Assembly: GCF_013113735.1 (NCBI RefSeq)
Contig: NZ_CP053346.1
Span: forward strand, 62,001 to 126,000
From: Sphingomonas sp. AP4-R1
Lineage (GTDB): Bacteria > Pseudomonadota > Alphaproteobacteria > Sphingomonadales > Sphingomonadaceae
Direction of reading: 5' to 3'
DNA: 64,000 nucleotides
Each line of letters begins with the position of its first letter. The first letter of the stretch is position 1. Positions 9,675 through 18,273 of this stretch are shown here, in pieces. The position numbers and the translations under genes are program-made. The notes beneath the pieces were generated by a model, which saw only the letters and a program-made list of their open reading frames with translations, was not told where the DNA came from and searched no databases.

Positions 9675-10514
9675 TCAGAATGGGGTGGCGTCGCCGGCTG
9701 CGAACGCCGCCTCATCCCGCTCCTGGCTGACGCGAAGCTCCGCGTCTGCAAGTGCCGCAGCCACGCGGAGCGCCGGCGCCCTCTTCAGCGCAAGTTGGGC
9801 GGGTCGACATTCCGCGAAGGGCTTCAGATGGGCCAGCCCTGGTTCGGATTGAATCCAGGTGACCAGTTCTGCCAGCGGCAGGGTCAGCAGCTTTTCATCC
9901 GATTTCTGGAACGCGATGTAATGCCACCAGAGCACGGCCGTGCAGATCACGTCTTGAGCGACATATTCGCGAACGGCCTGACGCTGGCCGGTTCGCCAAA
10001 GCACCCCAACCTGATTGCCCGCCACGTCGATCTTGCAGGGAATGTCGAGCGCCTTGCAAAGCTCGACCATGGCGACCGAACGCGTGCCGCCGAACCCCGA
10101 ATACGCGTCGGCGAGATCGCAATGTGCGCCGTCGAATCGTCCGGACGCGGCCTGCCGGGCCAGGTTCGGCAATTTGAAGTCCGGGACCCAGCGGCTCGCT
10201 TGCAGCGCGAGGCATCGGATGTCGAAACCCCGCCCGTTATACGTGATTGCCGTGGCGCCAGCGGGCAGGAGTTCGTCCACCTTGCGGTAAAACGCCTCCT
10301 CCGTGCCGGGCTGGCAGGACAGCGTGTCCAGCGCGAAGGCATATCCGTTCGGCGTCCACTTCGCCGTCAGGAATGCGGCCGCGACAGGCCTGTGCCGCGG
10401 CCAGGGCGGAAAGGATCCGTCGGCGGGTTCGTCATCGACGATGGTTTCAATGTCATAGGCGACGATCGCGTGCTCGTTGAACGCGTCGCGTTGGGGCTGC
10501 TGCCCTCGGCGCAT
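9675..10514 (-). CDS. 3'-5' exonuclease, PolB-associated type
   Basis: 279 residues of the DNA polymerase B exonuclease-like family (RNase H fold). Motif I is AYDIETI, motif II ITYNGRGFDIRCL, and the family signature CDLADAYSGFGGTR is followed by ELCKALDIPCK. Motif III is represented by YVAQDVICTAVLWWHY. It should remove nucleotides from 3' ends of DNA. Stand-alone members occur widely in alphaproteobacterial mobile DNA. AGGAG lies eight bases before ATG 10514. It is the first gene of the leftward block, and its promoter must lie in the motif-rich stretch to its right. Confidence 0.82.
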   Translation of the reverse strand: MRRGQQPQRDAFNEHAIVAYDIETIVDDEPADGSFPPWPRHRPVAAAFLTAKWTPNGYAFALDTLSCQPGTEEAFYRKVDELLPAGATAITYNGRGFDIRCLALQASRWVPDFKLPNLARQAASGRFDGAHCDLADAYSGFGGTRSVAMVELCKALDIPCKIDVAGNQVGVLWRTGQRQAVREYVAQDVICTAVLWWHYIAFQKSDEKLLTLPLAELVTWIQSEPGLAHLKPFAECRPAQLALKRAPALRVAAALADAELRVSQERDEAAFAAGDATPF

Positions 10515-11471
10515 GGCCAGTCTCCTGTTGGAAGACGTGCCGCCGGGTGGCGGTCACGGACCGATCAGGAGCGGTGGCCGCGACATACGGCTTTTCCCGA
10601 ACGCCTGATCGATCGCAGGTCCCGCCGGGGCCGAAGACAGAAATGAGCTTGGGGGGATGAGCCAGCGCCGACCGCAGGGATGGCGCAACCCAAGGTCCGC
10701 TGGAGCGGGCCGCCCTGAGCCGTGCAACGGCGACGGAAGTCGTGCTTTGCCGACTGACGCCATTCCGACGCGGAGCGGAGGGTGCAGCTAAGTTGACGGG
10801 GCACCCGTCAACTTAGAGGTATTGCGCCTCGCTAACTTTACGCTTCTCTGCGTAACGTTAGCGGTATTGCGCCTGCAATTTTCGCCGACTTGGCAGTCGT
10901 CGTCGAGACCATTTTGGGCATGAAGGTCCGAAATGGCCTTTTCCATAGTCCGGATAAATAAAAAAGGCTCGCGATTATTCCGCAATCTGAAGCGCAAGTC
11001 GTGATGAAAGCTATTTTCCCGGACGCGCTGTCGCGAGGTTCCGGATAAATCACACGCCTACCTTCCGGATAAATCCATTTCATCTTTCGCGCGCCAAAAC
11101 CATATGAAAAGGTTGGGTGTTTTTTCGCTTTCAGCGTTTCGGAAAAATCGACACCCGTCTATTCGGTGGCGTTGCGCGGCGCTTGAATTGAAGAATCCGC
11201 CCCCACGCTACCAACTTTTCCGGATAAATCGAAAATGCGCGGCTCTAGGCCCCTCCAGAGCGGCTTTGAGGCTGTTGGCGACCGCGGCGATGAAACCTGC
11301 AAATACGGATGAACACGATTTATCCGGAAAGTACCTTCCATCCGTACCGGCGATGAAAGCGATTTATCCGGAAACATGGGCCTGCAGCCACGGCACCGAC
11401 GCGGCATGAACACGAATTATCCGGAAACGGTCAGCGGCGCCCGCAACACGCACCGCCAACACGCGCCGTCA
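10515..11471. other. Non-coding stretch of the island with several repeat structures
   Basis: About 960 bases without a convincing gene. Short open frames exist but lack start signals and family resemblance. Three structures stand out. A perfect 12-bp inverted repeat with a 3-base loop lies at 10789-10815. A 14-bp inverted repeat (10830-10843 / 10850-10863, one mismatch) is flanked by a 12-bp direct repeat GGTATTGCGCCT at 10818-10829 and 10863-10874. The third is the seven-copy TTATCCGGA family. The region probably holds the promoter of the exonuclease block and may be a binding or origin region. Confidence 0.6.
10949..11426. repeat. Seven copies of a TTCCGGATAAATC motif in two orientations
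   Basis: Forward copies start at 10949 (TCCGGATAAAT, shorter), 11039, 11063 and 11218. Reverse copies (GATTTATCCGGAA) start at 11317, 11361 and 11414, the last with one change (GAATTATCCGGAA). Forward copies come first and reverse copies second, so the set as a whole is inverted about a centre near 11270. Two reverse copies also share the upstream word GAACACGA. The copies are 13 nt long and unevenly spaced, which is unlike CRISPR. Confidence 0.85.
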
Positions 11472-12263
11472 TCACGCTTGCGTCAGTATCCCCTCCAGAT
11501 TTGTCGCGGTCACGAAGGGGATGCTCAGAGCCTCGAAATGCGCCTTGCCGCAGGCGATCTGCGCCTTCTCGGCTTCGCGCAGCGTGTTCAGATCGCCCTT
11601 GCTCTCGCTGACCAGATACACGTCCTCGCGATCGTCATGCTGGCGAACAATTGCCCAGTCCGGATTGTAGGTGCCGAGCGGCGTGGTGATCTTGAAGCCC
11701 TGCGGCAGTTTGGCGAACACCTTGATCGCACCACTGATGTCGAGCGCCTTGGCCAGTTCCGCCTCGATGTTCGAATCCGTGACGATGTGATCCAGCGGCG
11801 CGTGTTCCACCGCGACCAATCGATCAAGCGGCACGTCCGCTTCGGCGGCGAACAGGTTCTGCGCCCACCATTCTTCCAGCGGCTTGTAGACGATGCCGTC
11901 GGTCATCATCAGCCGCTTGCCTGCCTGGATGATCGCCGTCACCGCATCGACGAAGGCGGAGGGGTTCACCGCCGCGTCGGCGAGTCGCCCGGACTGAACG
12001 AGGATATCGGCCAGCACCTTTCGGGGCAGTTCGGTGCGGTTCTGCAATTCGCCGAGCAGGTCCGGCACATCAAGGCGCGTGGCCGCCAGACGCTGCGGTT
12101 GCGAGGTGCCGACCTTCTCGGGCGTGACGCCGTCGCGGCCAATCAGCATCTCGGCCAGTTCGAAGGTGACGCGTGCCTCACCGGGACGGGGCAGATCCCG
12201 AAGTGCCTGAGCGCATCGCGCCACCAGAGCGGCGGCGTCGACCAGATGCGCGCGGCGGGGCAT
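11472..12263 (-). pseudogene. Orphan C-terminal domain of a type III restriction Res subunit
   Basis: 263 residues matching the C-terminal nuclease end of type III Res proteins: VTDSNIEAELAKALD, KLPQGFKITTPLGTYNPDWA, then VYLVSESKG. The PD-(D/E)xK elements (Asp in NPDWA, Glu and Lys in SESKG) are kept, although the family more often has AETKG. Intact Res proteins are about 900-1000 residues with an N-terminal SF2 helicase. Here the helicase is missing: a stop lies 55 bases upstream in frame, and the DNA beyond belongs to a divergent operon. No Mod methyltransferase is present. A GGGGGA before ATG 12263 means the fragment might still be translated. Most likely it is a relic left by recombination. 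Confidence 0.78.
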
Positions 12264-12416
12264 CAGATTCCCCCACCCCCGGGAACGTGATGCAGGAGCA
12301 AAAATCGCCCCTCCGTATCAACATGATGATGACCAACTCCGGCTGAATGGCTAGGGTCAGCCCATCGTAAATTTGAGCTGGATGGAGCCGCGGCCGTCCG
12401 CGGGAAGCAGTTGATC

Positions 12417-15236
12417 ATGAACGCCGTCGAAATCGAAGAAGCCGTATCGGATCTTGCCCTCCAGCCGTTCGACGCCGCGGAATTCGCCTTCCAGTTTCTC
12501 GCGGCTTTCAGCGCGCGGGACACCACGCTCAAGCGGCTGCGCAAGGGCGACTCGAACCAGTCCGACGTGGCCGGCGGCGTGCTTTGGCGCGGCAATATCC
12601 ATATCGCCGTGGCGCCGGCGGGAGAGGTCGGCGCGACGCTGGCCGCGCTGCGCGCCAGCCCGAAGACGACGGCACAGAAGGCCAAGTTCATCCTCGCCAC
12701 CGATGGCGATACGGTGGAGGCCGAGGATCTGGTCGTCGGCGACGTGATCGCCTGTGCCTATGCTGATCTGCCGCGCCACTTCGCGACATTCCTGCCGCTG
12801 GCGGGCATCTCCACCGTCAAGGAGATCAAGAACAACCCCATCGACGTGAAGGCGACGGGACGGCTCAACAAGCTGTATGTCGAGCTGTTGAAGGACAATC
12901 CGGACTGGGCGACCGAGGAGCGTCGGCACGAGCTGAACCAGTTCATGGCGCGCCTGATCTTCTGCTTCTTCGCCGAGGATACGGGTATCTTCGAGGCGAA
13001 CCTCTTCACCAACACCGTATCGCGCATGAGCGTTGCCGGTCATGGCACGGGCGACGAGCAGTGGGGCAACACGCACGAAGTGCTGACCGAACTGTTCCGG
13101 ACGATGGACATCGACACCCGCGATGGCGGAGCTGCTCGACGCGAGGCCGGCGTGAAATCCTGGGCTGACCAATTCCACTATGTGAACGGCGGCCTGTTCA
13201 CCGGCGCGACCGACAGCCCGCGCTTCAGCCGCACAGCGCGCGCGTACCTGCTGCGCGCAGGCGAGCTGGACTGGAAGGAGATCAATCCGGACATCTTCGG
13301 ATCGATGATCCAGGCCGTCGCCGACGATGGCGAGCGTGGCGAGCTGGGCATGCACTATACCAGCGTGCCCAACATCCTAAAGGTGCTGAACCCGCTGTTC
13401 CTCGACGATCTGCGGGCCACGCTGGAGGCGGCGGGCGACAGCAAGCAGAAGCTGCGCAACCTGCGGAAGCGGCTGCGCAGCATCCGCGTGTTCGATCCGG
13501 CCTGCGGCAGCGGTAATTTCCTTGTTATCGCCTATAAGGAAATGCGCGCCATCGAGGCGGCGATCGTCGCGAAGCTGGGCGGCGAGGAGAACCTGAAGCT
13601 GGCCGACCGCCGCAGCGTCATCCCGCTCTCCAACTTCTACGGCATCGAGATCAAGGGTTTCGCCGCCGAGATCGCCCGCCTTGCACTGCTAATCGCCGAG
13701 TTCCAGGCAGATTGCCTGTATCTCAGCCAGCAGGAGGCGCGCGCGATGGTGCTACCGCTGCACAAGACCGGGCAGATTACGATCGGCAATGCGTTGCGAC
13801 TCGATTGGCGGGAGGTGTGCCCGCGTGCAGGGGCAGCAAGCAGCGGTGAACAGGATCTGGGCGGCCCAACAGGGCGCTTGGCGCTGGAGGCAAATGGGCT
13901 AGAAGATAGCGCGGAAGCGGAAACCTATATCTGCGGAAATCCGCCATACAAAGGAAGTCAGGATCAGACCTCAGATCAAAAGCGAGATCTTGAGATCGTT
14001 GCCGGATCTAAACTCAAGTCAATAAAATCGGCTGACTATGTCATCGGATGGTTTTTGAGCGCGTCCGCTTTCATTCGCACCGACGGTGGTCGATTTGCAT
14101 TCGTAACTACTAATAGTGTTAATCAGGGTCGACAAGTTGCGTCATACTGGCCAGCGATATTGGGAAGCGATTTAGAGATTTCATTCGCTCACCCCTCTTT
14201 TCTGTGGCGTAATTTGGCGGCAAAGAAGGCAGCTGTCACTGTTTCCGTTGTTGGAATTTCAGCGCGATCCGATTCTCTAAAGATTATATTTGACAATGGA
14301 CTAGCCACGAGTTGCCGTTCTATTGGACCGTATCTTAGTCCAAATAGTGAGGTGGTCGTCGACAGTCGCTCGCGTCCGATTTCAGATTTGTCTGATATGG
14401 AATTTGGATCAATGCCGAACGACGGAGGCGGTCTCCTTATTGATTCCAGCGACTATGTCGCATTCGAGAGATCGGACCCAAGAACAGCACGCTTCCTACG
14501 CCCTTTTATCGGTAGTCGTGACGTCATACATGGCCAGCGCCGCTTTTGTATCTGGATCAATGATGATCAAGTAAATGCAGCATCTGACATACCAATTATA
14601 CGCGATCGCATCACACGCGTTAAGCGGCACCGAGAGGCAAGTGAACGAGAAAGCACCAAAAAACTCGCAAGCTCACCTCACGCATTTGGCGAGAGGCGAT
14701 ACCGATCTGTTCGCTCGATGTTGATTGCGCGCCATAGTGCGGAGGATAGGCCATATCTCCCATTTGATATAGTTGGAGAGAATGTTGTAATTGCTGACAG
14801 TGCTATAGCACTCCCAGATTACAGACTTTTCGAGGCTGCGGTTTATGCGTCGCGAATTCATCTTGTTTGGGTGGCAACTGTATGCGGCAAGATAAAGACC
14901 GATTTTCGTTACTCTAACACCCTCGGCTGGAATACCTTCCCGGTCCCGCGGCTCACCGCGCAGGACAAGGCCGATCTCACACGCACGGCGGAGAACATCC
15001 TGCTCGCCCGCGAGGCTCATTTCCCCGCGACCATCGCCGACCTCTACGACCCCGAGGCGATGCCGGACGATTTGCGCCGCGCGCATGAGGAGAATGACGA
15101 GGTGCTGGAGCGCATCTATATCGGCCGCCGTTTCCGCAACGACACCGAACGGCTGGAAAAGCTGTTCGACCTCTACACCAAGATGACCGCCAACGCCGCG
15201 CCCAAGGGCAAGAACATGAAAGGCAAGGCGGCATGA
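12417..15236 (+). CDS. MmeI-like class I DNA N6-adenine methyltransferase
   Basis: 939 residues. Layout follows the MmeI-like family: N-terminal domain (1-150), helical spacer (ELNQFMARLIFCFFAEDTGIF near 180), methyltransferase core with SAM motif FDPACGSGNF at 359-368 and catalytic NPPY at 508-511, target recognition region (about 515-840) and a C-terminal helical domain. The NPPY motif indicates adenine-N6 methylation. The D..ExK nuclease motif of true MmeI enzymes is not evident in the N-terminal domain (VLWRGNIHIAVAP there), so cutting may be left to partner proteins. ATG 12417 has GGAAG upstream; the frame opens at a TTG six bases earlier. The target-recognition segment is much lower in GC than the flanks, suggesting specificity was swapped by recombination. 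It is the first gene of a four-gene overlapping operon. Confidence 0.88.
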   Translation: MNAVEIEEAVSDLALQPFDAAEFAFQFLAAFSARDTTLKRLRKGDSNQSDVAGGVLWRGNIHIAVAPAGEVGATLAALRASPKTTAQKAKFILATDGDTVEAEDLVVGDVIACAYADLPRHFATFLPLAGISTVKEIKNNPIDVKATGRLNKLYVELLKDNPDWATEERRHELNQFMARLIFCFFAEDTGIFEANLFTNTVSRMSVAGHGTGDEQWGNTHEVLTELFRTMDIDTRDGGAARREAGVKSWADQFHYVNGGLFTGATDSPRFSRTARAYLLRAGELDWKEINPDIFGSMIQAVADDGERGELGMHYTSVPNILKVLNPLFLDDLRATLEAAGDSKQKLRNLRKRLRSIRVFDPACGSGNFLVIAYKEMRAIEAAIVAKLGGEENLKLADRRSVIPLSNFYGIEIKGFAAEIARLALLIAEFQADCLYLSQQEARAMVLPLHKTGQITIGNALRLDWREVCPRAGAASSGEQDLGGPTGRLALEANGLEDSAEAETYICGNPPYKGSQDQTSDQKRDLEIVAGSKLKSIKSADYVIGWFLSASAFIRTDGGRFAFVTTNSVNQGRQVASYWPAILGSDLEISFAHPSFLWRNLAAKKAAVTVSVVGISARSDSLKIIFDNGLATSCRSIGPYLSPNSEVVVDSRSRPISDLSDMEFGSMPNDGGGLLIDSSDYVAFERSDPRTARFLRPFIGSRDVIHGQRRFCIWINDDQVNAASDIPIIRDRITRVKRHREASERESTKKLASSPHAFGERRYRSVRSMLIARHSAEDRPYLPFDIVGENVVIADSAIALPDYRLFEAAVYASRIHLVWVATVCGKIKTDFRYSNTLGWNTFPVPRLTAQDKADLTRTAENILLAREAHFPATIADLYDPEAMPDDLRRAHEENDEVLERIYIGRRFRNDTERLEKLFDLYTKMTANAAPKGKNMKGKAA

Positions 15237-16201
15237 TGGATCCGCTCGACGCGATCCGGCGCGACCCGCCGAACGTATGGTTGACGAGTTTCTACGGGTT
15301 CGACCCAGGAAGTTGGGGCTATTTGGGATTCAGCACCCCGGGCCAGAGGAAAGGCTTCATCACGCGCAGTGAACCAGGGGTTCTCGTCGTTGTGTATGGA
15401 ACCGGCACCGCGGCACAGGATGAACTAGGCAAGGTTATTGGCGTGCTTCAGTGCAGCCACCGGGTCAACAACGCCAAGGCGTTCATGTCCCCTGTGGCTT
15501 GGACGGCGAAGGAAAAGTCCGCAGAGTCTGCCGGAAAGTGGGATCTGGGCGTGAAGGCGACGCGCGCCTGGCGTGTCGCGCCGGAAACCCGTCCGCCTAT
15601 CGCCGACTTTGCGAACGAGACCTATACCCCAGGACGCGGTCAGGCGATCGGATCCCAAGGCATGCCGCTGACCGCTGCCGAAGCTCTCAAGTTGTTGGAC
15701 CTCGATCTGCAGGAAGTGCCGGTATTCGGCGAGATCCCGATCCTTGAAGCCGCCTTCGGCAAGGGAGCCGATGTCCTGGTGCCGAGCAAGCCGGGACCAG
15801 TATCTCAATCCCCATTCGTGGTACGCGAGGCCGAGGGACCAAAAAGCCTCTACATTCTGGCCCTCGACGGCGACACGTCAGCTTTCCTTGGCCGAGATGC
15901 CGGTCTGCAAAAGATCATCAAGGTAGGTGTCTCCAAGACGCCGATAGGCCGGTGCGACGATCACAATCGTGCGCTACCGCGTGGGGCCTTCGCATGGCGG
16001 GTGTTCCGGTCGAACGATCACGTTGGAGCAATGCCATTCCCTAAGTCGCGTGCCGCTATCGAAGGGGAAACCGAAATGAAGCGTGTGCTGGTTGCACACG
16101 GGCAATCTCTGGGTGGCGAATTCTTCCTGGCGGATGACGAAGCCATCGAACAGGCATGGGAAAGCGGAATGAACAAAGCAAATGAGTGGGCAAGCCAGTG
16201 A
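15233..16201 (+). CDS. GIY-YIG nuclease-family protein with possible PUA/EVE-like N-terminal domain
   Basis: 322 residues, starting at ATG 15233 and overlapping the methyltransferase stop by 4 bases (ATGA). The C-terminal part has GIY-YIG features: LYILAL at 206, KVGVS at 230-234, then Arg in IGRCDDHN and Glu near 280 in AAIEGETEMKRVL. The N-terminal 130 residues (SFYGFDPGSWGYLGFS, GVLVVVYGTG, GKVIGVLQCSHRV, and a WDLGVKATRAWRV ending) have the order of short strands and aromatic residues seen in PUA/EVE/ASCH modified-base readers. This part is inference from pattern, not from a match. Possible roles are modified-DNA recognition, or nicking of DNA lacking the partner's mark. Co-translation with the methyltransferase is implied by the overlap. 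Confidence 0.72.
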   Translation: MMDPLDAIRRDPPNVWLTSFYGFDPGSWGYLGFSTPGQRKGFITRSEPGVLVVVYGTGTAAQDELGKVIGVLQCSHRVNNAKAFMSPVAWTAKEKSAESAGKWDLGVKATRAWRVAPETRPPIADFANETYTPGRGQAIGSQGMPLTAAEALKLLDLDLQEVPVFGEIPILEAAFGKGADVLVPSKPGPVSQSPFVVREAEGPKSLYILALDGDTSAFLGRDAGLQKIIKVGVSKTPIGRCDDHNRALPRGAFAWRVFRSNDHVGAMPFPKSRAAIEGETEMKRVLVAHGQSLGGEFFLADDEAIEQAWESGMNKANEWASQ

Positions 16202-18273
16202 CCGAAAGCCGTTCAATTCCAGCCGTCCGCCTCGTCACCGCGCAGACCGGCGCATCCTCCAGCGCCAACGAACTCGGCATGCGCGTCATGCAGGCGCGCG
16301 CCTATGCCCATCGCGGCGAGCAGTATCTGCTGATCAAGTCGCCGCCCGCCTCGGGCAAGTCGCGCGCGCTGATGTTCATCGCCCTCGACAAGCTACATAA
16401 TCAGCCCGTCTCGCAGGCGATCATCGTCGTGCCCGAGCGTTCGATCGGCAGCAGCTTCGCCGATGAGCCGCTGACCAAGGGCGGCTTCTATTGGGACTGG
16501 GCGGTCAAGCCGCACTGGAACCTGTGCAACACGCCTGGCGCCGACGATGTGAAGGTCGCCAAGTCCAAAGTGAAGGCGGTCGGCGAGTTTCTGGCCAGCG
16601 ACGACAAGGTGCTCGTTTGCACGCACGCTACCTTCCGCTTCGCCATCGACGAGTTGGGAATCGAGGCCTTCGACGGCCGCTTGATCGCGGTGGACGAGTT
16701 CCACCACGTCTCGGCCAATCCCGACAACCGGCTGGGTGCCCAGCTGGGCCAGCTGATCGCCCGCGACAAAGTACATCTCGTCGCGATGACCGGCAGCTAT
16801 TTCCGCGGCGACTCCGTGGCAGTGCTAACGCCCGAGGACGAGGCGCGCTTCGTCACGGTCAGCTATACCTATTACGAGCAGCTCAACGGCTATCAGTGGC
16901 TCAAGACGCTGGACATCGCATATAGCTTCTACACCGGCCGATACGTCGACAAGATCAACACCCTGCTCGACCCGGCGGTGAAGACGATCGTGCACATTCC
17001 CTCGGTCAACAGCCGGGAGAGCACGAAGGACAAGCACCGCGAAGTCGAGGAGATCATGGATCACCTCGGCAAGTGGAAGGGGACCGACGAGACGACCGGC
17101 TTCCACCTGATCGAGACGGCGGCGGGCACGACGATCAAGGTCGCCGATCTGGTCGACGACGATCCAGCCAAGCGCGATCGCGTGTCGGCCGCGCTGAAGA
17201 GCCCGCAAGCGCGCAAGGATCGCGATCACGTCGACGTCATCATCGCGCTGGGCATGGCGAAGGAAGGCTTCGACTGGATCTGGTGCGAGCACGCGCTGAC
17301 TGTCGGCTATCGTTCCAGCCTGACCGAGATCATCCAGATCATCGGCCGTGCGACCCGCGACGCGCCGGGCAAGACCGTAGCGCGCTTCACCAACCTGATC
17401 GCCGAACCGGCTGCCGCCGACGACGTGGTGGCCGAGGCGGTGAACGATACGCTCAAGGCGATCGCCGCCAGCCTGCTGATGGAGCAGGTGCTGGCGCCGC
17501 GTTTCGAGTTCACGCCCAAGGATGCTGGGCCGAAGGACGGCTATGACTATGGCCCTGACGGTTATGTCGAAGGCCGCACCAACGTCGGCTTCAACGAGGA
17601 ACGCGGCCAGTTCCATTTCGAGCTGAAGGATCTGGTGCAGCCGACCACGCCCGAGGCGCGCCGCGTGTGCGAGCAGGACATCAACGAGGTCATCACCAGC
17701 TTCATCCAGGACAAGCAGGCGATCGAGCGCGGCATGTTCGATCCCGAAGTGGTGCCGGAGGAACTGACCCAGGTTCGCATGGGCAAGATCGTTCGCGAGC
17801 GGTATCCCGAGATGAGCGAGACGGATCAGGAGGCGATCCGCCAGCACGCCATCGCCGCGCTCAACATCACCCAGCAGGCCGCGAAGATCGTGACCGAGAC
17901 AGCGACCGAGGATTCCAACGGCGAGTTGAAGGCCAACACCTCGTTCGTCGACGGCGTGCGGAAGTTCATGAATGTGCGCGAGCTGGACATCGACCTGATC
18001 GACCGCATCAACCCGTTCGACGCCGCCTATGCGATCCTCGCGAAGGCGATGAACGAGGGCACGCTGCGCCAGGTGCAAGCGGCGATCTCCGCCCGCAAGA
18101 ATACGCTGACCGAGGAGGAGGCCCGCGCTTTCGCGGTACGAGCCGTCCAGTGGAAGCGCGAGCGCGGGCGCGCGCCCGAGGCGACATCGCAAGATCCGTG
18201 GGAGCGACAGCTGGCCGAGGGCGTCGCTGCCTTCGCCCGCTTCCGCCAGAAGGCAGCCACCGCCAATGGCTGA
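16198..18273 (+). CDS. SF2 DEAD/DEAH-like helicase of the methyltransferase operon
   Basis: 691 residues from GTG 16198, which overlaps the preceding stop by 4 bases; a GTG at 16186 is an alternative. Motif I is SPPASGKSR (about residue 46), motif II DEFHH (about 166), motif III MTGSY (about 197), and motif VI QIIGRATRDAPGK (about 380), so both RecA-like lobes are complete. The C-terminal 300 residues are helical, with no nuclease motif seen. It resembles the translocase subunit of restriction-type systems and would supply DNA translocation or unwinding for the GIY-YIG proteins. Stop overlaps the next gene by 8 bases. Confidence 0.85.
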   Translation: MTESRSIPAVRLVTAQTGASSSANELGMRVMQARAYAHRGEQYLLIKSPPASGKSRALMFIALDKLHNQPVSQAIIVVPERSIGSSFADEPLTKGGFYWDWAVKPHWNLCNTPGADDVKVAKSKVKAVGEFLASDDKVLVCTHATFRFAIDELGIEAFDGRLIAVDEFHHVSANPDNRLGAQLGQLIARDKVHLVAMTGSYFRGDSVAVLTPEDEARFVTVSYTYYEQLNGYQWLKTLDIAYSFYTGRYVDKINTLLDPAVKTIVHIPSVNSRESTKDKHREVEEIMDHLGKWKGTDETTGFHLIETAAGTTIKVADLVDDDPAKRDRVSAALKSPQARKDRDHVDVIIALGMAKEGFDWIWCEHALTVGYRSSLTEIIQIIGRATRDAPGKTVARFTNLIAEPAAADDVVAEAVNDTLKAIAASLLMEQVLAPRFEFTPKDAGPKDGYDYGPDGYVEGRTNVGFNEERGQFHFELKDLVQPTTPEARRVCEQDINEVITSFIQDKQAIERGMFDPEVVPEELTQVRMGKIVRERYPEMSETDQEAIRQHAIAALNITQQAAKIVTETATEDSNGELKANTSFVDGVRKFMNVRELDIDLIDRINPFDAAYAILAKAMNEGTLRQVQAAISARKNTLTEEEARAFAVRAVQWKRERGRAPEATSQDPWERQLAEGVAAFARFRQKAATANG

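Noticed and set aside
10788..11409. Small open frames in the island's non-coding stretch (minus 10788-10997, plus 11104-11409).
   Set aside because: They have no ribosome site, no recognisable domains, and run across the repeat motifs.
10949..11426. CRISPR array.
   Set aside because: The repeats are only 13 nt, occur in both orientations and have uneven spacing; no cas genes are near.
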